Assembly: GCF_027627475.1 (NCBI RefSeq)
Contig: NZ_CP115484.1
Coordinates: forward strand, 1,720,001-1,784,000
Source: Paenibacillus sp. SYP-B4298
GTDB taxonomy: Bacteria; Bacillota; Bacilli; Paenibacillales; Paenibacillaceae
DNA: 64,000 nucleotides
Direction: 5' to 3'
Shown piece after piece: positions 1 to 9,404 of this stretch. The translations under genes were made by a program, and so were the position numbers. Numbering within the stretch: the first letter of the stretch is position 1; the number at the start of each line of letters is the position of its first letter. The notes under the pieces were generated by a model. It was not told where the DNA came from. It was given only the letters and a program-made list of their open reading frames with translations, and ran no database searches.

Positions 1-411
<411 letters not shown>

Positions 412-484
412 ATGTAAGACTTCAGCTAAGGAATGAACCTTTTGATTTCGCATCCAGTTTTCAGTGTGCAAGACATACTGACCG

Positions 485-601
485 TTTGGTGGCAATGGCG
501 GAAGGGAACCACGCGTACCCATCTCGAACACGACCGTTAAGCCTTCCAGCGCCGATGGTACTTGGACCGCAGGGTCCTGGGAGAGTAGGACGTCGCCAAG
601 C
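485..601 (+). rRNA. 5S ribosomal RNA
   Basis: A 117-nt stretch begins TTTGGTGGC and ends GTCGCCAAGC, so the two ends pair as helix I. Internal conserved blocks include CCCATCTCGAACACG, GTTAAGCCTTCCAGCGCCGATGGTA (given here as position 537-561) and GAGAGTAGGACG. It lies between the 23S end and a strong terminator, as expected for the last gene of an rrn operon. Ends are accurate to within 1-3 nt. Confidence 0.96.
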
Positions 602-608
602 ACATGAG

Positions 609-639
609 AGCCTGTCGCATTTTGCGACAGGCTTTTTTT
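609..639 (+). terminator. rrn operon intrinsic terminator
   Basis: A perfect 10-bp stem AGCCTGTCGC / GCGACAGGCT with a 5-nt loop is followed by seven T. It starts 8 nt after the 5S end, so it ends the ribosomal RNA transcript. Confidence 0.93.
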
Positions 640-674
640 GTTTTCGTGAGGAATGGAGGCTGCTCGTGCCCTCA

Positions 675-1454
675 TCATTTAGCACGAGTCCGCCCGTAGC
701 TGCGGGCATAACGCATCATTCGCCGATACATGGAAGGGGCGATTTTTTTGAGTGGATGGAATTGCGGGTGATAGGTATTGACTTCAATTACCCACAGTTG
801 TTTATGTTTATCGAAGGCCAGATCAATGCCCATCTCCTGCATGCCTGATCTTTTTTTGCTCAGAGTCTTTGCCATTGCGATTGCGATTTCTTTGATATAG
901 GCTTGCTTCGCGGAGCGCTCCGTGCTGGAATAGCCTTTGGCTTGCAAAAATTGCTCATAGGTGAGCATCTCTCCGCCTTGATAATAATTGGTAGTGATTC
1001 GGTTTTTACCTCCGATCTTGACCAAAATTCCGGTGCACACCCAAGGTCCTCCTGGTTTTCGCTGTACCATGGCTCTTAGATCATAGGGCCGGCCCTGGAA
1101 TTTGTCCAAGGAGATGCTCTGCTGAATGATGAGAGGCGTATGCTTCGAAGCCTTCAGGTAGCGATAGACATGTGATGCGGTGCTGAATTCCTTGTGTAGC
1201 TGCCGTTTCTTGTGCGTGAGCACCAACTGATAGCCGCCACTGCGGCGGATCAGCTTATGCACGCCAATACCGAGTGAACCGACATCCGGCTTAATATAAA
1301 GTGAAGAATAGCGCTGTGCCATTCGGGTCAGATTGCGTATGCTGAAACGAACGGTTACCGGCACATATTTGCGAAGTGAAGTGTTCTGGGCTAAATATCG
1401 GTTAACACGCCGTTTGCCTCTGATACTGCGGCTGGGATAGTTCTTCTTAACCAT
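675..1454 (-). CDS. YheC/YheD-type spore coat ATP-grasp protein
   Basis: A 259-residue basic protein resembling the YheC/YheD endospore coat-associated family, which has an ATP-grasp fold of unknown substrate. Visible motifs are the nucleotide-loop-like IKPDVGSLGIGVHKL (54-68), PYDLRAMVQRK (122-132) and the metal-binding end WVIEVNTYHP (221-230) with Glu224 and Asn226. It is shorter than the ~350-450 residues usual for YheC/YheD, mostly at the N-terminus. The ATG is preceded at about 12 nt by AGGTGA. It stands alone, convergent with the rrn operon. The spore role comes from family knowledge; no sporulation promoter was identified. Confidence 0.8.
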   Translation of the reverse strand: MVKKNYPSRSIRGKRRVNRYLAQNTSLRKYVPVTVRFSIRNLTRMAQRYSSLYIKPDVGSLGIGVHKLIRRSGGYQLVLTHKKRQLHKEFSTASHVYRYLKASKHTPLIIQQSISLDKFQGRPYDLRAMVQRKPGGPWVCTGILVKIGGKNRITTNYYQGGEMLTYEQFLQAKGYSSTERSAKQAYIKEIAIAMAKTLSKKRSGMQEMGIDLAFDKHKQLWVIEVNTYHPQFHPLKKIAPSMYRRMMRYARSYGRTRAK

Positions 1455-1638
1455 CGGTTGCTCATCACCTCAGCATACTATATGAGCAGGGCATACATAC
1501 AGTATGTACGGGTGCCCGCCATGCCGCCAATTTGATGCATATGTCCCGACTGTAAGGAAAAGGTAAGAGGCTGATTAAAGGGGAGATCTGTGTTATGCTT
1601 AATAAACGTACAAGCTAGGGGAGAGGAGCGGATGCGTC

Positions 1639-2025
1639 ATGAACCGAGATTTTATTCAGCTCAAGCAATTGGATGGAGAACTGAAATGGTCTCAGAAGAA
1701 GACGGATTATGGCATTACCGTCTCCACGAAGGAGCTGGTTTTTCATAAGCCGCATTTGAACTATCACTTAAAATTTGACGATGTAATCAGTATCACGCCC
1801 TGTGAGTTAAAAGAAAGACGGGTGACGCTGACCAGCAAGCGTGAGGAAAATGTGGAGTATGTCCGAACCACGGCTTATCAGCCTTCCTATAGAGTCTACG
1901 TTCGCAAAGTCACCATTCATAATCACAGTGGACAATACGTGACAGGTCCGATGCAATTTGTGCTGCCTCTAACGGAGCCTTTGTTGAAGGTGGTTGGGCA
2001 ATATAGCGGTTTGAATCAATTCTAG
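1639..2025 (+). CDS. hypothetical protein, 128 aa
   Basis: Not recognised. The product is soluble, without signal peptide or membrane segment, and rich in beta-forming stretches (KELVFHKPHLNYHLKFDDVI, then RVTLTSKR, YRVYVRKVTIHN). A small PH-like or GRAM-like beta fold is possible but unproven. The start is supported by GGGGAGAGGAG upstream; the ATG at 1632 is out of frame. It is a single-gene unit ending at the terminator at 2033-2073. Codon use fits the neighbours, so it is probably a real gene. Confidence 0.75.
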   Translation: MNRDFIQLKQLDGELKWSQKKTDYGITVSTKELVFHKPHLNYHLKFDDVISITPCELKERRVTLTSKREENVEYVRTTAYQPSYRVYVRKVTIHNHSGQYVTGPMQFVLPLTEPLLKVVGQYSGLNQF

Positions 2026-2032
2026 AAACGAT

Positions 2033-2073
2033 CCCGAGCTGTTTGGTGGAATCACCGACAGCTCGGGTTTTTT
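2033..2073 (+). terminator. intrinsic terminator
   Basis: A 10-bp stem CCCGAGCTGT / ACAGCTCGGG is followed by TTTTTT at 2068-2073. It ends the 128-aa gene and separates it from the convergent mgtE. Confidence 0.9.
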
Positions 2074-2102
2074 AATGCTTGGGGCAGTATCTAGGCAGCC
2101 AG

Positions 2103-3464
2103 TTACACAAGATAATGAATGAATAGCGTAGCGATCCCAAAATAAATAAATAACGAGAGCACATCATTTAGTGTTGTAATCAGTGGGCCGGAAGCCACGG
2201 CCGGATCAACATTGAAGCGGCTGAGCAGCAACGGTATGACAGTTCCTGCCATTGTGCCGATGATAAGCGTAAGAAGCAGCGACAACCCGACCGTAAGTCC
2301 AAGCATCAGGCTGCCTTGCCACAGATAAGCGATCACTGTGATCAAGATGCCGCAGCAGCCACCGATGATCATCCCTACGAGCAGCTCCCTGCGTATCAGA
2401 TGTACAACCTCCCTGGCACTTAATTGTTTGTTGATCAGGCCGCGTACCACGACCGCCAGAGACTGGGTGCCGGTATTGCCAGTCATGCCGGCAATCATCG
2501 GCATAAAGTAGGCTAACGCGACGACCTTGCCAAGTGTATCCTCGAACTGACTGATGATAGAGCCGGACACAAGTCCAATAAGCAGCAGCAGCACGAGCCA
2601 GGGAAGGCGACGAAAAGCAGCGACTGTAGCCGGTGTATGAAAGTCGATGTCTTTGCCGCTCCCAGACAGCTTCTGGATATCCTCATCGGCTTCCTGGATG
2701 ACAATATCGATAATATCGTCAACGGTCACGATGCCGACCAGGCGGCGCTCCGAGTCGATGACAGGCACGGCAAGGAAGTCATAGTTGCGGATGACATCTG
2801 CAACCTTCTCCTGATCTGTGTCGACCTGTACAGAGATGACCCGTGTATACATCAGATCCTGTATGCGTTCCTCAGGCATAGCCAATATGAGATCACGATA
2901 GGAGACGACGCCAAGCAGTTGCTTGTTGTCATCGATGACATACAGATAGCTGATGGCCTCCGAGATTTCGGCAAAGTCGCGTATTTTGGCGATGGCCTCA
3001 GTAACCGTATAATGTGCCGGAATCCACACATAGCGGTTATTCATAATCCGTCCCGCTGTTTCAGGCGGATAATTCATCAACTGGCGAACTGCGGAGGATT
3101 CGCTCAGCTTCATGGATGAGAGGAGGCGTCTGGATTCCTCCTCGCTCAGTGAGCCGAGGTATTGAGCGAGGTCGTCATTATCCATTCGATCCATAACCTC
3201 AACGGTTCTTGCCGGATCGAGCATCTGGAACACGACAACCTGCTGCTCTCGTTCCAGCTCCTCGACCAGATCAGTAAGGGTGGCCAGGTCAAGATGAGCG
3301 AGCAGCCGCACCTGATCGGATGCAGGGAGGCCATTGAATAGTATGGCTACATCATAAGGCTGCAGCTCTTCCAGAAACTGCTGAAGTGCCGCGGGATCGG
3401 GCAGATCCAGCAACTGCCTGACGATTTCCTGTGATTGCAGCTCATCTTGTATATCTTTAATCAC
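2103..3464 (-). CDS. mgtE: MgtE family magnesium transporter
   Basis: A homodimeric Mg2+ channel of the inner membrane. The order is a helical MgtE N domain (about 1-130), two CBS domains (about 135-255, including ISYLYVIDDNKQLLGVVSYRDL and FLAVPVIDSERRLVGIVTVDDI, each 20 residues or split), then five membrane helices with the pore signature MPMIAGMTGNTGTQSLAVVVR. The GTG at 3464 is chosen as start because GGAGGG lies 8 nt before it; the in-frame ATGs at 3479 and 3470 have no usable spacing to that site. It follows the asparaginase gene on the same strand after 84 nt with no visible terminator, so co-transcription is possible. That gap is too short for an M-box Mg2+ riboswitch. Confidence 0.95.
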   Translation of the reverse strand: MIKDIQDELQSQEIVRQLLDLPDPAALQQFLEELQPYDVAILFNGLPASDQVRLLAHLDLATLTDLVEELEREQQVVVFQMLDPARTVEVMDRMDNDDLAQYLGSLSEEESRRLLSSMKLSESSAVRQLMNYPPETAGRIMNNRYVWIPAHYTVTEAIAKIRDFAEISEAISYLYVIDDNKQLLGVVSYRDLILAMPEERIQDLMYTRVISVQVDTDQEKVADVIRNYDFLAVPVIDSERRLVGIVTVDDIIDIVIQEADEDIQKLSGSGKDIDFHTPATVAAFRRLPWLVLLLLIGLVSGSIISQFEDTLGKVVALAYFMPMIAGMTGNTGTQSLAVVVRGLINKQLSAREVVHLIRRELLVGMIIGGCCGILITVIAYLWQGSLMLGLTVGLSLLLTLIIGTMAGTVIPLLLSRFNVDPAVASGPLITTLNDVLSLFIYFGIATLFIHYLV

Positions 3465-3548
3465 ATGCATTCCCTCCATATTCTAGTGTGGCCGCATCTC
3501 GCCGCAAGCACGCACATTCCGCCGTAGTGGCTCCAATTAGACGCAGTA

Positions 3549-4616
3549 TTATCTTGCAGCGCTTGCAGCGATATGCTCGTGCAATAAGGTTGTATGCTGT
3601 ACCCATGTGGCTGCTATCGGATGCAGAGAAGGGGTGCCATAAGCAAGCATCAGCTTAACGAGTGCCGCCTCGGAGGTGATTCCCCGCAGCGGTATAGCGC
3701 CTGCCTCCAGCAGCACTGAGGAGGTCGCGTACAGTTGAGCATTCTCTTCCTTGAACGGGCAGAGGTAGACAGGAATACCAGCCTGCCTGCAGCGGTGGAT
3801 GAAGGCAGGTAAGGAATAGCGTCCCTCTCTGTCCGACCGTGTCCCTGCCGTCGCTGAGTGATACAGATCGTGCAGGATGGCCTGCGGGCGGTTGGCCTGG
3901 TCAAATGAATAATAACTGTAGTCCAGTCCTGGATAGGGCTGGATATAGACCACATCGGTCGTAAACGCGGCATCCTGCGGCAGCAGGGAGCGTGAGAGCG
4001 GAGTCAACTGCTCTAGCTTAGGATTTACCGCATGCTCTACCGGATGGAAGCAGCCGTCCTTCATTTGCCCAAATGGCAGCCCATATGCACTCTCGTACTC
4101 GTCTGTGAATGGCGCAGACTGACGGATGCGAGAGCCAAGATGCAGCAGGGCTTCCCCTTGCTTGTTCTCAAAGCAGACAAAAACACCGGGCAGGCGCTCG
4201 TTGCAAATAAAGGCGATGGCAGCCTCCAGATTTTGTACGCCCCTGCTACGGGGATCTGCCAGCGGATAATTGCTGGCAATCATTACGATTGGAACACGGG
4301 TATCATGGAACAGATAACTTAGCGCTGCTGCGCTATAGGCGAGTGTATCGGTGCCGTGGGTGATGATGATGCCGGAATAACGCTCAGGCTGCTGGTCTGC
4401 TATACTTTCCTTTAAAACAATCCAGTCCTGCGGAAGCAGGTTTTCACTTAAAATATTGAACGGCTGCATGGTTGTAAGCTGCGGTGCATGTTCGCCGGCG
4501 CGTTGCAAATAACGATCTACCAGTTCAGAGGAGACAGAGGATCGGACATCAATTTGTCGTCCTGTTGCTATGCTGCCGATCGTTCCGCCTGTAAAGACGA
4601 GTAGAAGCTGATCCAT
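3549..4616 (-). CDS. asparaginase family protein
   Basis: A predicted cytoplasmic asparaginase/glutaminase-fold enzyme of 355 residues, hydrolysing asparagine to aspartate and ammonia. Both catalytic signatures are present: TGGTIGS at 9-15 (nucleophile Thr12) and HGTDT at 87-91. The stretch after the second motif reads IASNYPLADPRSRG, where most asparaginases have a TG(A/S)-type motif, so substrate preference could differ. No signal peptide is seen. The ATG at 4616 is used because GGAGG lies 8 nt upstream; the upstream in-frame ATG at 4631 overlaps that site. It precedes mgtE on the same strand and diverges from the flavoprotein gene at 4769. Confidence 0.9.
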   Translation of the reverse strand: MDQLLLVFTGGTIGSIATGRQIDVRSSVSSELVDRYLQRAGEHAPQLTTMQPFNILSENLLPQDWIVLKESIADQQPERYSGIIITHGTDTLAYSAAALSYLFHDTRVPIVMIASNYPLADPRSRGVQNLEAAIAFICNERLPGVFVCFENKQGEALLHLGSRIRQSAPFTDEYESAYGLPFGQMKDGCFHPVEHAVNPKLEQLTPLSRSLLPQDAAFTTDVVYIQPYPGLDYSYYSFDQANRPQAILHDLYHSATAGTRSDREGRYSLPAFIHRCRQAGIPVYLCPFKEENAQLYATSSVLLEAGAIPLRGITSEAALVKLMLAYGTPSLHPIAATWVQHTTLLHEHIAASAAR

Positions 4617-4768
4617 GGATAGGTCCTCCATTCCATATTATTGTCTTTCCCATATTTTACCCCATCTGTTGCCGTTCCATAGATGGTGATCAAAATTTGA
4701 TTATGCCATAAATTTGGGGATAGTAAAAGGGTAAAGCGTAATGGGAAGCAATCGAAGGAGGAATAGCG

Positions 4769-5668
4769 ATGCTGTATGATGCTATCATTATCGGTGGAGG
4801 AATAGCCGGGTTGCAAGCGGCGATTCAACTGGGAAGGTACGGGAGGGCGACACTTGTACTGGATGCAGAGGATGGAAGATCGGTGCTGTGCCGGTCCTAT
4901 CATAATGTGCTGGGGTGGCCAGAGGGCGTAAGTGGACAGCATCTGCGCGATCTTGGGAGAAGACAGGCAGAGCAGTTGGGCATTGAGTTCCGGCTGGGAA
5001 CGGTCAAGAGAGTGGAAAGGCAGGGCGATGGATGGGCAGTACGGGCGGAGGAGTCGAATGGAGCAGTCTACTACGGCAAGCGCCTGCTGCTTGCGACTGG
5101 CATCAAGGATCGACTCCCGGAGCTGGAGGGCCTGGTCGAATGTCTGGGGGAGAGCGTCTATATCTGTCCAGATTGCGACGGGTTCGAGGTGAAAGGGCGG
5201 GCAACACTAGTCATCGGCTCAGGTGAGGCAGGTGCAGCTATGGCACTGACGCTGCGATATTGGACGGATAATATTATTGTGGTGGAACAGACGCTAGAGC
5301 CAACCGGACGGGAGCAGCGGCGTGCCAAGCTTGCTGAACACGACATTCGTTATGTGGACAGCCCTGTGCAGCGTCTTCATGCGAATGGCGGGCAATTGAC
5401 GGGTGTTACGTTGCTGAGCGGGGAGCATATTGCTGTTAGCCATGCCTTTATGGCGATGGGAGGAAACCGGGTACGCTCAGAGCTAGCCATGCAGCTAGGA
5501 GCTGAGGTGGCGGATAATGGTCATGTATGGACAGATCCGCGGACCAAGATGACGTCCGTGCCTCATGTTTGGGCGGCAGGAGACATCGGTATCCATTCCG
5601 AGCAGCTCGCTATAGCGATGGGGGAGGGAGCGCAAGCAGCGATCTGGATGCACAAAAGCTTGCTTTGA
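4769..5668 (+). CDS. thioredoxin-reductase-like FAD/NAD(P) oxidoreductase
   Basis: A 299-residue flavoprotein of the thioredoxin reductase fold. The FAD-binding IIIGGGIAGLQAA is at 6-18, the redox pair CPDC at 133-136 lies in the family context ICPDCDGFEV, the NAD(P) motif GSGEAG is at 150-155, and the FAD-closing WAAGDIG is near 270. It is a little shorter than TrxB. The CPDC pair and HxVLGWPEG-type N-terminal segment fit the TrxR-like group of uncertain partner rather than bona fide TrxB. The start has AAGGAGG 7 nt upstream. It is transcribed alone, divergently from the asparaginase gene. Confidence 0.9.
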   Translation: MLYDAIIIGGGIAGLQAAIQLGRYGRATLVLDAEDGRSVLCRSYHNVLGWPEGVSGQHLRDLGRRQAEQLGIEFRLGTVKRVERQGDGWAVRAEESNGAVYYGKRLLLATGIKDRLPELEGLVECLGESVYICPDCDGFEVKGRATLVIGSGEAGAAMALTLRYWTDNIIVVEQTLEPTGREQRRAKLAEHDIRYVDSPVQRLHANGGQLTGVTLLSGEHIAVSHAFMAMGGNRVRSELAMQLGAEVADNGHVWTDPRTKMTSVPHVWAAGDIGIHSEQLAIAMGEGAQAAIWMHKSLL

Positions 5669-5815
5669 CATAGCAAAAGCTGTTATTTTATAATATACGA
5701 GCCAAAAGCGACATGTCGCGACATGCTTTACACTCGATCGGGCCGCAGCCGGGAGGTGTGCCATGGTTTCGTTAGCGGGTCAGGCAGCAGCGCGGCTTGG
5801 ACGAATTGGAGCTGG

Positions 5816-6412
5816 TTAGTGCCTTCGTCCCCAGGTGAGCAGGGTGGTCATGAGGCCGATCCCGGCCACTGTAATGAGCGACAGAATAATCTGTCCCTTG
5901 CTAAGTACAAACATCCCTCCGATCAGCACCAGCATATCCAGAACAAAGATGAGCACGCCAACGTTCACTTTTGCCCGGAAGCTGAATAGATGGGCGAGTA
6001 AGTCCAGACCATCGGTCGTAATATGGGAGCGCAGCAGTAGGCCGACACCTGAGCCAACCATCAGACCGCCTAGCCAGGCGCTAAGTACAGGGGAAAGAGC
6101 CAAGGGCAGCTCTAGTGGAGGCATGAGCTCAAGCAGGATTGAAATGCAGATGACGCCAAGCAGATTGAACCAAAACAGCGATTTGTAGAAGAAATAGGTA
6201 AAGCCGTAGACAGGCAGACTCAGTATGATGATCGCTGCGCCGGATGGAATCGGTGTAGCATAGCTGGCTAACAGACCGACACCTAGCATGCCGCCTTCAA
6301 TAATATGATGGGGTAGTATGAACAGGTGAATGGCGCTGACAATAATGAGGCTCCCTAGCAGGACGGAGCCAAGTTTTTTTAGTACAGGGATATAGTCATT
6401 AATACGCGTCAC
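5816..6412 (-). CDS. YitT family membrane protein, short form
   Basis: A 198-residue protein with five to six hydrophobic segments, matching the membrane half of the YitT (DUF161) family. It lacks the C-terminal DUF2179 domain found in the paralogue at 7506. Function is unknown in the family. The first possible start, GTG at 6412, touches the only Shine-Dalgarno-like sequence (AGGAG, 6412-6416). An ATT at 6403 would have ideal 8-nt spacing, so a rare ATT start cannot be excluded. It diverges from rnz, so the two YitT genes bracket RNase Z. Confidence 0.85.
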   Translation of the reverse strand: MTRINDYIPVLKKLGSVLLGSLIIVSAIHLFILPHHIIEGGMLGVGLLASYATPIPSGAAIIILSLPVYGFTYFFYKSLFWFNLLGVICISILLELMPPLELPLALSPVLSAWLGGLMVGSGVGLLLRSHITTDGLDLLAHLFSFRAKVNVGVLIFVLDMLVLIGGMFVLSKGQIILSLITVAGIGLMTTLLTWGRRH

Positions 6413-6500
6413 TCCTAATGCTTGGCTTCATGGTCAAGTCCATTATATTCTCGACAACAGGAAGAAATTACACGAACAGACGGAGAAAGGGGGAAGAGAG

Positions 6501-7436
6501 ATGGAGCTTTGCTTTCTGGGAACCGGTGCAGGGCGGCCCGCCAAAAACCGCAATGTCACCTCCCTTATTATTCAGTTTGGACAGCCTCAGCACGACATCT
6601 GGATGTTCGATTGCGGGGAAGGCTCTCAGCATCAATTGATGCATACATCATACAAGCTGAACCGAATCTCCCGGATATTCATCACGCACTTGCATGGGGA
6701 TCATATTTTTGGCTTGCCGGGACTGCTATCCAGCCGTGCGTTTCAGGGGGGACTGCAGCCAGTTGCGCTATATGGCCCCAAAGGGCTTCGTCTGTGGCTG
6801 GAGACGACGCTCTCCATCTCCGAAACTCATCTCGGACATGACCTGCATATTCATGAGATCGAGGAGGGGCTCGTCTATGAAGATGCTCGCTTCATGGTGG
6901 AGGCGCTGCCGCTAGAGCATCGGATTGATTGCTACGGATACCGAATTACGGAGAAGGATCAGCCTGGTCGGCTGCAGGCAGAGAAGCTGCAGGAGCTCGG
7001 CATTGGCGCAGGACCAATGTATGGCCGTCTCAAGAAAGGGGAGAACATCGTCTTGGAGGATGGGACGATCATCGAGGCCAATACGGTTACTGAACCGCCT
7101 GTAAAGGGACGGGTGGTAGCTATACTGGGGGACACCAAGCCTTGTGATAACGTGGCTCGATTGTGTCATCATGCGGATCTGGTCGTCCATGAAGCAACCT
7201 TTGAGGCAGCATTGGCGGAGAAGGCGATCGAATTCGGCCACTCGACGACCCAGCATGCGGCACAGGCCGCCAGGGCCGCAGGCGCCCGCAGGCTGTTGCT
7301 GACCCACTTCAGCTCCCGCTACAGTGACGAGGATCTGGCCGATCTGGTTGCAGAGGCGCAGCAGCTATTCCCGAATACGGAGGCAGCCACAGATTTGATG
7401 GTGGTCGCGCTGCACCATTGCCGCGGACAGGCGTAG
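6501..7436 (+). CDS. rnz: ribonuclease Z
   Basis: tRNA 3' processing endonuclease of the metallo-beta-lactamase fold, 311 residues, the usual length. Metal ligands are visible in THLHGDH (62-68; His63, His65, Asp67, His68), with further ligands in VHEATF and LTHFSSRY near the C-terminus. The N-terminal MELCFLGTGAGRPAKNRNV is characteristic. It is preceded by AAAGGGGGAAGAG. It is cytoplasmic and makes tRNA 3' ends that lack an encoded CCA. Confidence 0.97.
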   Translation: MELCFLGTGAGRPAKNRNVTSLIIQFGQPQHDIWMFDCGEGSQHQLMHTSYKLNRISRIFITHLHGDHIFGLPGLLSSRAFQGGLQPVALYGPKGLRLWLETTLSISETHLGHDLHIHEIEEGLVYEDARFMVEALPLEHRIDCYGYRITEKDQPGRLQAEKLQELGIGAGPMYGRLKKGENIVLEDGTIIEANTVTEPPVKGRVVAILGDTKPCDNVARLCHHADLVVHEATFEAALAEKAIEFGHSTTQHAAQAARAAGARRLLLTHFSSRYSDEDLADLVAEAQQLFPNTEAATDLMVVALHHCRGQA

Positions 7437-7505
7437 CGCCGTCTGTCCCTTGTAGAATGTAATCAAAACAAACAAGAGACTGGGATACATATTGGAGGAG
7501 TAGTT

Positions 7506-8372
7506 ATGGCTCGAGCTCATAAAAAACATACCGTTGCTGAAATTCTAAAACGTATAATATTCATCACGCTCGGAGCGGCTTTGATGGGGGTGGCGTTGGA
7601 ATATTTCCTTGTCCCTAACAGCATGCTCGATGGAGGAATTACCGGGATATCGATTGTCTTGTCTAGTATTACCCCGCTGCCGTTAAGCGTTCTGATCTTC
7701 GTCATCAATCTTCCCTTTCTGTTTATCGGCTACAAGCAGATTGGCCGAACCTTCGCTTTGTCCACCTTATACGGAATTGCTGTCATGTCGTTGACAACAG
7801 CTATATTGCATCATGTTGAACCATTTACTCATGAGAAAATATTGGCAGTGCTCTATGGCGGCGTACTGCTCGGAGCCGGCGTAGGTCTGGCGATCCGCTA
7901 TGGCGGCGCGCTGGACGGCACAGAGATCGTCGCCATCCTCATCTCCAAGAAAACCCGTATTCCTGTGGGACAGATCATTATGTTAATCAATGTCGTCATC
8001 TTTACCATTGCCGGCTTTTTATTTGGACCGGATTCGGCAATGTACTCGATATTCACCTTCTATATTGCAGCAAAAGTGATGGATATTGTAGTTGAAGGAC
8101 TTGATGAATCGAAGTCGGTTACCATTATCTCAAGCGAATATGAGGAGATTTCGCAAGCGATCATGGATCGTCTCGGCCGGCCGACGACGTATTTTTATGC
8201 CAAGGGCGGTTATTCCAATATGGATACGCAGGTTATCTATTGTGTGGTGACCCGTCTGGAGCTGGCGAAGCTGAAGGCGATGGTTCAGGAGATTGATCCG
8301 TCTGCATTCATCTCGATCCAGCATGTGTCCGATGTACTGGGTGGAAGCATGGAGAAGAAAAGCATTCATTAA
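7506..8372 (+). CDS. YitT family membrane protein with DUF2179
   Basis: A 288-residue protein of the standard YitT build: about five membrane helices (20-175) including the family-typical GALDGTEIVAIL segment, then a cytoplasmic DUF2179 domain (about 200-275: SVTIISSEYEEISQAIMDRL onward). Family function is unknown. The start has GGAGGAG 5 nt upstream. It sits 69 nt after rnz and could be co-transcribed with it. It ends at a strong two-sided terminator (8437-8489). Confidence 0.93.
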   Translation: MARAHKKHTVAEILKRIIFITLGAALMGVALEYFLVPNSMLDGGITGISIVLSSITPLPLSVLIFVINLPFLFIGYKQIGRTFALSTLYGIAVMSLTTAILHHVEPFTHEKILAVLYGGVLLGAGVGLAIRYGGALDGTEIVAILISKKTRIPVGQIIMLINVVIFTIAGFLFGPDSAMYSIFTFYIAAKVMDIVVEGLDESKSVTIISSEYEEISQAIMDRLGRPTTYFYAKGGYSNMDTQVIYCVVTRLELAKLKAMVQEIDPSAFISIQHVSDVLGGSMEKKSIH

Positions 8373-8436
8373 TTAGGACACGGTACGGTGGCGCATGAAC
8401 CACTCTCCGTGGAGCACCGGTGAATAACTCTCAAAC

Positions 8437-8489
8437 AAAAAGCAAACACCGAAAATGCCGTATGCCAGCATTTCTGGTGTTTGCTTTTT
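8437..8489. terminator. two-sided intrinsic terminator
   Basis: A 14-bp perfect stem (AAAAAGCAAACACC with GGTGTTTGCTTTTT) flanked by A and T runs. It can end transcripts from both the YitT gene and the convergent USP-domain gene. Confidence 0.9.
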
Positions 8490-8543
8490 AAGCTGGTGGG
8501 CTGAAAGATTACTTCCCCAGATGTCTCCTTCGTTAAATCATCG

Positions 8544-9206
8544 TCACCGCTTGCTTTCGTTGCCCGCAAGGGGGGGGAGCGGTTTCAGATCCTTCACATA
8601 ATCATCGCATACATGTACTTCAAGCATCTGATTATCCTTCATAAACTTGAATACGCCATTGTTGAAATCAGTGCCGACTTCCTTATAGAATATGCCCTCG
8701 TACACATCCTGTTGCGTATGGTTGAAGGACAGCCGATAGCCCTCATCGTCCTGAAGCAGATAGGCGCGCACGCCTTTCTCGAAGAATCCGTCCTGATCCT
8801 TCAGTTCACGCGATACAGAGATGACATGGAGATCCACAAATGGAATTTCATTCAGTAAAATATTAATGAACGAACCCTTGGTAATTTCCTTCCAGCGGCT
8901 CTGTGCTGTCTGCCCCAGAACAAGTTGAGTCACATGCTTTTGCTTGGCGACATCGCCAATCACCTTGGCCACAGGGCGTTTTTCATTATATTTCACAATA
9001 AATTCCTTGACATTATACTCTTTGGCCGCTTCCTTCCACTTCGCAATGTAGTGGATTTTCTCAATATCAAGCTCGTCTTCCGGCAGAGGATCAACAGTCA
9101 GTACATACAATGGGCAATTCAGCATATTGGCAATGTTGCCCCCTCTGCGAATTAGGCGCTCACCGTTCGGGCCATAATAGACACAAACCAGTATGACTTC
9201 ATCCAT
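8544..9206 (-). CDS. KdpD-type universal stress domain protein
   Basis: 220 residues. The N-terminal ~130 residues match the universal-stress/KdpD-like nucleotide-binding fold: VILVCVYYGPNGERLIRRGG at the start and LVLGQTAQSRWKEITKGSF then VDLHVISVS at the end, as in the Usp domain of KdpD. No kinase or membrane domain follows. The last ~85 residues are unassigned. The ATG at 9206 has GAGG 9 nt upstream; the GTG at 9233 lies directly on its Shine-Dalgarno and is less likely. It diverges from the mrp cation antiporter operon, which suggests a link to Na+/K+ homeostasis, but that is inference from position. Confidence 0.8.
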   Translation of the reverse strand: MDEVILVCVYYGPNGERLIRRGGNIANMLNCPLYVLTVDPLPEDELDIEKIHYIAKWKEAAKEYNVKEFIVKYNEKRPVAKVIGDVAKQKHVTQLVLGQTAQSRWKEITKGSFINILLNEIPFVDLHVISVSRELKDQDGFFEKGVRAYLLQDDEGYRLSFNHTQQDVYEGIFYKEVGTDFNNGVFKFMKDNQMLEVHVCDDYVKDLKPLPPLAGNESKR

Positions 9207-9310
9207 CTTTGTATTCCTCACGTAGCCGCTCACCTCATCAGAATAGTTGTGCCTCTAGCAGTTTTAGAGTCTTCAGAATCTAGACATTAGTAACAGGGTA
9301 CATTTTTTGT

Positions 9311-9340
9311 TTGGTGCTGTCAATTGGTTTAGTGTATAAT
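9311..9340 (+). promoter_or_regulatory. probable mrp operon promoter
   Basis: A perfect -10 box TATAAT is at 9335-9340 with a weak -35 (TTGGTG, 9311-9316) at 18 bp. It would give a leader of about 210 nt before mrpA. Confidence 0.5.
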
Positions 9341-9404
9341 GTTTTAGTAATCCCATTTCGCCCAGCTTTTACACTTTGCTTGAAGCCCTTGCCTGCTCGA
9401 ACGA

